Below are positions 56,706 to 64,000 of a DNA stretch of 64,000 bases, piece after piece (within the stretch, counting starts at the first letter, position 1; each line of letters starts with the position of its first letter). The notes beneath the pieces were generated by a model. It was given only the letters and a program-made list of their open reading frames with translations. It was not told the DNA's origin and ran no database searches. Location: positions 10,442,501 to 10,506,500 of the forward strand of contig JALIGW010000016.1 in assembly GCA_023053685.1 (NCBI GenBank), given 5' to 3'. Source of the DNA: Diadophis punctatus similis (taxonomy: Eukaryota; Chordata; Lepidosauria; Squamata; Dipsadidae). The translations under genes and the position numbers were made by a program.

Positions 56706-57608
56706 CAACATTAACACCCAGTTCTGTCCTCTCCATAATATTTAGTTATAAATATATTCATATTATGCACAATTTCCACATTATGAGTTGTTTGTCATAA
56801 GGAAGAAAAGGAAGGCTGTGATTAAACAATGGGAACCGATAGATGTTATTTTGGATGGCAACTCATATGTAATTTCACCCTTGAACAGAAGGTGAAAATT
56901 TCCAACAGTTAGAACTAGTGGTTGGTCTTGTCTTTTTTCTATTCTTTTCTTCTTCTTTTTCCTTTTCTTTTCTGGATGGGCTTTTGAAAAATGTTAGCAT
57001 TGGATCTTGCTTCCTGCTGAGTTAAATGAAAACATTTGACTATATCTGGGCCGCTTTGAATCTTGCTAAAGCTGAAATACACGTAAGAGGCAATTCGTTG
57101 GGAAAAAAAAGTTCTTGTAGCTATAATTCTTTACAAGGACCTCTTGAAATAGCAAACAGTCATTTGTTCCAAGAGTATCTTAACGATCAGTTTGAAAAGA
57201 AACATACTGAAGAGAATGTAGGCTGGAAGTTGTTCCAATTGTTTATTGACAACAATTGGAAGCATTCTTAAGTGAATACTTGGTAAAAATTAGCGCTACG
57301 ATAAAGGTTCAAAAATGATGATCCTGCAATGTATCTCATTGGGTTGACCAGTAAGCCCTGCTAAAATTTTAAGGCACTTTACCTAGTTTTCTTATTTATT
57401 TATTATGCAATTTCATCATATCTAATGCCAGCTAACACAGATTAACACAAAGACCCAACATGTCCATGGCATATTCCCTTTTGTATTTTGCATAATACAG
57501 AAAGGAAAAAGAAGAAAAAAAATTAAAGGAACAAACACCATTCACCATACCACTCTATATTTTGCAAGACATATCCATATGTCATATCTAGACACCATTT
57601 CATAGACG
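56706..57608. other. No gene recognised
   Basis: Contains an 81-codon frame (57026-57271) with polar, helix-prone composition (QEYLNDQFEKKHTEENVGWK). I recognise no family and no splice context, so it is not called. Confidence 0.35.
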
Positions 57609-57611
57609 TAA

Positions 57612-58164
57612 CCGTATTTTTCGGATTATAAGACGCACCTTTTTACCCTCAAAAAGAGGGTGAAAATTTGGGTGCATCTTATACACCGAATGTAGCCACC
57701 CCCAGCCACCCCCACCCTTTGGCCTCTGCCTGCCAGCAATTTACCTCTTTGCAGCAAACAGGGCAAAGCCTTATTAGCACACTAAGAGATTACTTGCCTC
57801 CCAACCTACAGCTGACAGGCTTGCAAGCCACGAGGAAATGAAACTAACTACGGTGGCTGTAATGAGACTTAATCATGTTTGGAGTAGATCTATTTAAATA
57901 ATTGGGAGGAGTTAGTGTGACTACATTTAAGAAAACTTTCTGGCATAATGTACATTTCTCCAATTCTTTCTATGGGTCAAGCACACCCGATTTCTATGGG
58001 TCAAGCACACATGCACAGAAATACACAACAAACAGTGAATATCATCTGTGCTGTTTGCTGTTTGGCAAATTGCTGGGAGGCAGAGGCCTTTTTTCCTTGT
58101 TTTCCTCCCCCAAAACTAAGGTGCGTTTTATACTTCGGTGCGTCTTATACTCCGAAAAATACGG
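57612..58164. mobile_element. TA-flanked inverted-repeat element (TATAAGACGCACC family)
   Basis: CCGTATTTTTCGGATTATAA to ATACTCCGAAAAATACGG; TA flanks with one extra A on the left. The interior differs from the 10.7/33.0 kb pair and shares GCAGCAAACAGGGCAAAGCC-like and GCCTCTGCCTGCC words with 60.2 kb, so there are two subfamilies. Contains a tandem TTTCTATGGGTCAAGCACAC duplication near 57966-58010. Confidence 0.85.
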
Positions 58165-58249
58165 TATATTGTCTTTTCATTTTTTAAACTTCTCACCACT
58201 TTCTTTTTCAGGACTAATTGCATCCAATTACAACCTTGCCGATTCCCCC

Positions 58250-60020
58250 ATTCTTCTTGACTCATTGATTCTTCTTTCACAGAAAGACAGATAAAAAGAT
58301 AGAAATTTCATCTTTATTGTTCTATAGAACAAAACCACCTAAGTGCACTTTCATATTGGTCACTCTGATGTGAATCAACATTCAGTATTTTATTATGCTT
58401 ATTTCTTAAATAATTAATTTTACTTCATTCGGCTTATTTCTATGTTTCTTGATATACCTAATACTTACTTCCACATAAAGTAACAAAGTGGGCAAAACTA
58501 TAACATCATACACAGCCATTTGTATTATTTTGACAAATGTTCATCTCTCATAATAGACTACTCATGACCTTTCTATCATTATTTCCACGTCTTTAAATTT
58601 CTCCATCCATCTTTACTAATCATTCTACCATGGTATACAAATTTATCTGTCTGCTCTCAGTTCTTTCTCTTTATGAATAACTTGCAATTGTTCACCCCAT
58701 TTTTCTCTGTCAGACATAACTACCTTGGTCTTCAAGACATTATTTTTCAAATCTGAATTTCTTGTTGCATTATACGCTGTTGTATTATAATCGAACACTG
58801 ATTATAAATCACTCAGATTCTCAGCCATCAACACAACATTGTAAGCATATAAAAGTATGCATGCTGTCATAGCCCAAAAATTCAAAATCATGAGTATATC
58901 ATATACATTTATTCATAAGTATGCATTAATAAATATATTAAACAATCAATCAATTTTGAATAAAACTCATCTGTTTAATTTTTAAGTATTCTATTTTCTT
59001 TTACATGCTTTCATCATATTCCTCTCCTATTACATAATGTAAAAACAACGATCACCATCATATTTGCCCAAAACATTTTACCTTTCTAGCCTATTTATTT
59101 ACTGCATTATATACTTTCTCTAATTCAATAAATATTCTTTCTTATATTCATATGTGTCTCAGTAACCTGTTGAAGAGAGAGATATGTGGTCTGCATGTTA
59201 GCTGTCCAGCATAAAACCACATTATACTTCCCCCAAAAATGCTTCTTTGTCATATTCTTTCCATTAATATTAATGGAATATTATTATTCCACTCATATTC
59301 TTTCCATTAATATTATATCAAACACCTTCCCAGCATCGGTGGATTGCTCCTGGTTCGGACCGGTTCTTAGAACCGGTAGCACTGGCGGTGGGAGGTTACG
59401 CTCACTCGCCCGGGATGCTTCTGCGCATGCGCAGAAGCATCGCGTGCACGTGTGTGAACCAGTGGTAAAATATTTTAAACCCACCACTGCTTCCCAGACA
59501 TAATTTAAAAATTATTCCCCTGTACTTTTGCTTTCACTCAGTTTTTCCCTCCATATAAAAGAACAATAACGGATATCTTCCAATTGTCAAGCTCAGATGC
59601 AATCTTCATACATTGTCTGAATAATTTATATCACTGTTGCTATATTTTGTTTTTAATCCTTTACTGTTTGCAGGTCTGTAAATTGCTCAGTCAGTCATGA
59701 TTAGAGCAGCCTATAAGCCAAACAAACAAATTAGATATTAGCCACACCTACTGTATATTTTAATGTTTCTCCAGTAATATCCAGTATATTTTAATGTTTC
59801 TCCAGTAATATCATCTATATCTTACTATTTTTCAACATTCTCACTTCCTATTTGATGTGGGGGGTTTGCCTTGATGGAAGAATTTATAGCATTTGTTTCA
59901 ACATATTGCTGCCATTACCACAGAAATTTCTAAAATGTTCCTTCAAACATTCCAAATTATTTCATCAATTTTATCCTTAATACCCTTTGTTCTGAGGTAA
60001 CTCCTTGTTTATCCCTTTTC
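58250..60020 (-). pseudogene. Heavily degraded RTE-like LINE reverse transcriptase
   Basis: On the minus strand, frame-shifted pieces occur in ORF order: LEKVYNAVN near 59110 (LEKAYD-VNR motif), LLYAYNVVLMAENLSDL near 58790-58845 (YADD box decayed to YAYN), VLKTKVVMSDREKWGEQLQV near 58690-58745 and AVYDVIVLPTLLLYVEV near 58460-58520. This order fits RTE/Rex3-type LINEs; exact family open. Stops are frequent and the DNA is very AT-rich, so the copy is old. A hAT element interrupts it at 59334, and the portion beyond 59500 is only tentatively part of it. Confidence 0.55.
59334..59489. mobile_element. GGTGGGTT-family hAT-like element (156 bp)
   Basis: CATCGGTGGATTGCTCCTGG to TTTAAACCCACCACTG, flanked by exact CTTCCCAG (59326-59333, 59490-59497). 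Contains the perfect palindrome GATGCTTCTGCGCATGCGCA and its continuation. Shortest complete member here. Confidence 0.93.
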
Positions 60021-60049
60021 ATACATTTCCTATCTTTATCTTTATCTCT

Positions 60050-60125
60050 TCTCTCTCTCTCTCTCTCTCTCTCCCTCCCTCCCTCTCTCCCCCCTCTCTC
60101 TCTCCATCTATTGATCGATCGATCT
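60050..60125. repeat. (CT)n-rich tract with GATC units
   Basis: CTCTCT with CCCT interruptions, then ATCGATCGATC. Low complexity. Confidence 0.9.
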
Positions 60126-60164
60126 TATATCTATCTTCTTCATCATCTATCAATCATCTATTTA

Positions 60165-60615
60165 CCTTATTTTTCAGAGTATAAGACACTCTGAAATATA
60201 AGACACACCTACCTTTTTGGGGGCAGGAAAAAAAGAAAAAAAATCTGCCTCTACCTCTGCCTCCCAGCAATTTGACTCCTTGCAACAGTCTGTTTCAGTT
60301 TCGCTTTCAGTTTCAGCACAGCCTGATTAGCACAAGGGAAAAAAATCTGCCTCTGCCTCTGCCTCCCTGCAGCCTGAAACAGCTGATGGTCGGGAGGCCG
60401 ATCCAACCGACAATCACCTGCTTGTGCTAATCAGGCTGTGCTGAAGCTGAAACTGGAGCAGGCTTTTGCTGTTTGCTACAAGGAGGTAAATTGCTGGGAG
60501 ACAGAGGCCAAAGGGTGGGGGCCGATGGGCAGGATTACATTTGGTGTATAAGACACACCCATATTTTCACCCTCTTTTAGGGGGGGGAGTGTGTCTTATA
60601 CTCCGAAAAATAGAG
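60165..60615. mobile_element. TA-flanked inverted-repeat element (TATAAGACGCACC family)
   Basis: CCTTATTTTTCAGAGTATAA to ACTCCGAAAAATAGAG with TA on both sides. The interior is itself palindromic around 60300-60480 (AGCACAGCCTGATTAGCACA and TGTGCTAATCAGGCTGTGCT), so the whole element folds into a long hairpin. Confidence 0.85.
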
Positions 60616-60619
60616 TAAC

Positions 60620-61030
60620 TATCTACCTGCATTTTAGTTAAAACTGGTCTGCATCTTGTTTGTCTCCACCAAATTTATGTGTTCCATAGTGTCTGACTAG
60701 TAACTATCTGCTATATATAAACATATGTTACAGTAGAATTCTGTTGTCCTCATTTTTGCAGAAAATATTTTCTTTTTTCTTTTTTTAAAGTTTTTAAATT
60801 AATTTTCCAATGTTAAAAAACACAAATACAAAATACAAAAAAAACCCAAAGAAAAATAAATATTTTCTTAAGCGCATTTTCCTAATCTGTAGCCTCTTAC
60901 ACTTCATCATTATCTAAGCTTTCTTTTTCACACTTTCAATTCATTTCAGTCACTCACTTCAGTGGCTCTATGTGACATGATGGGGATCCATTTTAACTTT
61001 GAATGGTCACTAGGTGACTGATCATAAGTC
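60620..61030. other. No gene; trace of mariner-like MITE at the end
   Basis: AT-rich sequence. 60990-61030 (GAATGGTCACTAGGTGACTG, ATCATAAGTCAAGCA) resembles a reversed end of the TCCTCAACTTAC family. Confidence 0.4.
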
Positions 61031-61035
61031 AAGCA

Positions 61036-61625
61036 AAATGCGGCTGCGCGTGCTGTGGTGGGTGTGCCAAGGTACACCCACGTGACACCTGTACTCCGCC
61101 AGCTGCATTGGTTGCCCATCGGTCTCCGGGTCCAATTCAAGGTGTTGATCACCATCTTTAAAGCCCTTCATGGCTTAGGACCAGGTTACCTCCGGGACCG
61201 CATTCTGCCTCACACTTCCCTTCGACCGGTTAGGGCCCACAGAGTTGGCCTCCTCCAGGTCCCATCGGCTAAGCAATGTCGCCTGGCGGGCCCTAGGGGG
61301 AGAGCCTTCTCTGTGGCAGGCCCCGTGCTCTGGAATCAACTTCCCCCAGAGACCCGAACTATCCCCACCCTGCTGGCCTTCCGGAAAGCTGTTAAGACAT
61401 GGCTTTTCCTGCAGGCAGGGGGTAGAGCGTAGTCCACTTGAGCTCACCCCCAAGTATGTATGATGCTGAATGGATAGTAAATGTTTTAAGATGTTTTTAA
61501 TTTTTATATCTGTTTTAATGTTTATTTATTTTGGTTTCTTGTATTTTTTCTGTTGTACGCCGCCCGGAGTCCTCCGGGAGTTGGGCGGCATATAAGAAAC
61601 ACCAAATAAATAAATAAATAAATAA
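61036..61625 (+). pseudogene. L2 LINE C-terminal part and 3' end
   Basis: The frame from 61055 encodes VGVPRYTHVTPVLRQLHWLP, LRVQFKVLITIFKALHGLGP, YLRDRILPHTSLRPVRAHRV and, after LLQVPSAKQCRLAGPRGRAF, a stop beyond TWLFLQAGGRA. It retains the HWLP residues missing from the 54.7 kb copy. The 3' end TGTACGCCGCCCGGAGTCCT, GGGCGGCATATAAGAAAC and an AAAT tail is complete. Only the last 125 codons are present. Confidence 0.92.
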
Positions 61626-61631
61626 GTGCTG

Positions 61632-62008
61632 CAGGTAATCCTCAACTTACAACAGTTCACTTAGTGATCAATCAAAGTTACAACGGCACTGGAAAAAACT
61701 GATTTATGACCAATTTTCACACTTACGACCGTTGCAGTATCCCCGTGGTCACATGATTTACATTCAGATGCTTGACAACTGACTCACATTTATGACGCTT
61801 ACAGTGTCCTGGGGTTATGTGATCACCTTTTGCAACCTTCGGACAAGCAAAGTTAATGGGGAAACCAGATTCAGTTAACAACTGCAGTGATTCACTTAAC
61901 GAATATTGCAAAAAAAGTTGTAAAATGGGGCAAAACTCACTTAACAAATTTCTCACTTAGCAACATAAATTTTGGGCTCAATTGTGGTCATAAGCTGAGG
62001 ATTTCCTG
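61632..62008. mobile_element. Mariner-like MITE (TCCTCAACTTAC family)
   Basis: CAGGTAATCCTCAACTTACA to CATAAGCTGAGGATTTCCTG, inverted ends, TA on the right. Body matches 34221-34603 (CACACTTACGACCGTTGCAG, GGGGTTATGTGATCACCTTT). Non-coding. Superfamily inferred from termini and TA only. Confidence 0.8.
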
Positions 62009-62014
62009 TACAAT

Positions 62015-62768
62015 GTGATTTATTAGCTAAGCCTATATGTACTATTTTACCTTGACTGGTAACTAATGATGTGGGAACTGATAGAACATAAAGGTGAATT
62101 GGGCCAAATGTATTAATGGATGGAAGGAAATTAACAAAGGGATAAAATGTTATCCCCTTTTTGTTATCAATTTTAGATCTTTCTATACTCCCCGCCCTCC
62201 CCCAGCTGTCTGGGATTTCAAGTATAGCCCCAAGAGGTTTATCTTAATCTCTGCAGACTATAGTATCATTTTTATTATATATCTAGATTTACTGGAAATT
62301 TCCATGCAGATGTTCTCTGCAGCCTTGGGAATGAGCAATCTAAGTTCTGCACAAACGGTACTTTTAAATCTAAGAACATAAAGTTTGCATCATCTGTTTT
62401 TCAATTTGATTATGCAAGCCTATGTCAAAAGCTCTGTGACTTCAAAAGCTTTCCTCTTTCGCTCCCATCTTTCATTATATCTTCTTCACGCTCAGAAAGT
62501 AATGGTAACCCAAGTTCAGAAATATTTAAATATGTTCTTTATCGTCTCAGAATAAAGATGTACAAGTTGCATGAATGCTAAGTTTATGTACTTTTCCCCA
62601 AAACAAAGAACTCTTTATTATTTTTATTATGCTATAATATTTAAAGAAATCCATTTTCCTTCAAGGACTTTCATATCTCACAGATCTAGCCTGTAATAAT
62701 TTATTTTATTATCAATAAAGCCTGAGACATTTTTTCCTCTTGTTTATCTTTTCTTGTATTTTATTTTA
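62015..62768. other. No gene recognised
   Basis: AT-rich unique sequence; a 95-codon frame at 62094-62381 lacks recognisable similarity. Confidence 0.4.
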
Positions 62769-62773
62769 AAGCC

Positions 62774-62968
62774 TCCTCCTCCTCCCCTTCTTCTTCTTCT
62801 TCTTCTTCTTCTTCTTCTTCTTCTTCTTCTTCTTCTTCTTCTTCTTCTTCTTCTTCTTCTTCTTCTTCTTCTTCTTCTTCCTCCTCCTCCTCCTCCTCCT
62901 CCTCCTCCTCCTCCTCCTCCTCCTCCTCCTCCTCCTCTTCGTCCTCCTCCTCTTCGTCCTCCTCCTCC
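62774..62968. repeat. (CTT)n-(CCT)n microsatellite
   Basis: A long pyrimidine tract: CTT units to about 62880, CCT to about 62936, then mixed. Poly-Leu/Pro or poly-Glu frames here are artefacts. A polypurine/polypyrimidine mirror-type tract of this length can form triplex (H-DNA). Confidence 0.98.
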
Positions 62969-62969
62969 T

Positions 62970-64000
62970 GGATCATATTGTTTTCACAGATCAAGCAACA
63001 AGAACATTTTAATTTACATTTGAAATAAAAATGCAGTTTTAAGACTACAGCATCAAGATCGCTGGGTTCAGCATAGATTTATTTTGTAGCGAAAAATGGC
63101 AAATGACCATGGCTCAATGGTAAAATACATGCTGTGCATGTAGAAAAAACAAGATTAATTCTCCGTCATCCACCTGAAGGAAGTTCAAAGAGTAAAGAAT
63201 GAGAAAGACATCTTGATTGAGACTCTGGATAGGTTCAGTCAATTACAATAGACAAGTTTAGTAAATAACTGCCAATATTAATTTTCGTCACTGGATATAA
63301 ATAGTCTGAGAATCCAGAAAAAATGTTGAAGCTCAATAATGGTACATCGTTATCTTTATGAAGCATTTGGTGGAATGTGTGAGCGTTCAAACTAGAGATA
63401 AAGGGCTATTCTATCTGATCTAATATTTAAATGATCTTTTTGAAAACTCTGCAGAATCTGCATATTTGTTTTTTGACAACTTCAGCTTAAAGCTAGTACA
63501 TCCCTTTTTGTATGTAGCTTTATCTCAGCATGCTTATCCATTTTTAATGGACACAGATAACCCAATATATGTTTATTTAGTAGGGCCTTATTCAATACTT
63601 GTATGTTTCTCAAATACATATCCCTTTATGCAAATATTTGAACAGGAAACGACAGAGACAAGCAAACTGTTCAGTATGGATAGAACCAATTTGGCTTGCT
63701 AAATCTATGCCTGCAAATCATTTATATTACTTGTTATATGATAGATATTAAGATATATGCAACCGTGTTCACTTAAATAGGAGTTTTTGCATAATAAAGA
63801 AGAATGTATGAGTTTGTTTGAATCTATGGGTTTAAAAGTTCCAAAAGTATGACATATACTAAGTAAGTAGTGATGAAATATAGTATCTTTTTTCTTTTTC
63901 TGCAGTGTTATATTGATGTTTGCTGCTCTAAATTTCCTATACAACCACAATGGTAAAAGGTGCAATATTAATGCCAATTTTATTTGAATGGTTCATTTTT
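62970..64000. other. No gene recognised
   Basis: AT-rich unique sequence to the end of the window. A weak tRNA-like segment (ATGGCTCAATGGTAAAATAC) at 63109-63130 has no good B box. Frames at 63466-63702 and 63705-63977 show no recognisable similarity. Confidence 0.4.

Noticed and set aside
57026..57271. 81-codon frame with helical, charged composition
   Set aside because: No recognisable family, no supporting splice or promoter context; length is within chance for this AT content.
62754..63023. Poly-Leu/Pro and poly-Glu open frames
   Set aside because: They come from the (CTT)/(CCT) microsatellite; no start context or conserved flank.
63105..63175. tRNA-like segment GGCTCAATGGTAAAATAC
   Set aside because: No credible B box or cloverleaf; probably a decayed SINE head or chance.

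Overview
The window looks like intergenic or intronic DNA from a squamate reptile, most likely a snake. The organism call rests on the repeat families: Sauria-type SINEs, several CR1-L3 LINE 3' ends of the kind that run straight into GTT/ATT or ATTCT microsatellites, L2 and L1 LINE pieces, a BovB-like scrap, tRNA-derived and CORE-type SINEs, and very dense, long microsatellites. No host exon, tRNA gene or rRNA could be recognised. Protein similarity is confined to broken transposable-element ORFs: L1, L2, CR1-L3, a Rex/CR1-like LINE, a degraded RTE-like LINE and a BED-finger hAT transposase fragment. One unrecognised 56-codon membrane-type ORF at 33.6 kb is listed at low confidence.

Layout. 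1-5 kb: a foldback repeat holding a Sauria SINE, a retroposon with an exact 14-bp target duplication, tRNA-SINEs, (TA)n and LINE 3' ends. 5.7-7.4 kb: four hAT-type elements, one inserted into the end of another. 8-10 kb: antisense CR1-L3, a Penelope-like palindrome and an old L2. 10.7-13 kb: TA-flanked inverted-repeat elements. 13.3-17.7 kb: CR1-L3 with a compound microsatellite, then a 5'-truncated L1. 18.8-31 kb: many hAT-type elements separated by unremarkable AT-rich sequence. 31.6-39 kb: CR1-L3 copies, a Rex-like LINE, a TA-flanked element, a possible LTR and a long (TA)/(TATATATG)/(CA) array. 39.5-51.4 kb: SINEs, Penelope-like palindromes, two solo-LTR candidates (one inside an L1 remnant, one inside a SINE) and a hAT element with a BED-finger fragment. 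51.7-64 kb: L2 copies, more hAT and TA-flanked elements, a degraded RTE-like LINE and a large (CTT)/(CCT) tract.

The history is mainly nested transposition. At least eighteen hAT-type insertions can be delimited, nearly all by an 8-bp target duplication, and several nested events give relative ages. The LINE copies supply 3' tails from which the microsatellites appear to have grown. Candidate functional signals are few: hammerhead-like motifs in the Penelope-like palindromes, the small membrane ORF, and a few AT-rich unique stretches that could be conserved noncoding elements.
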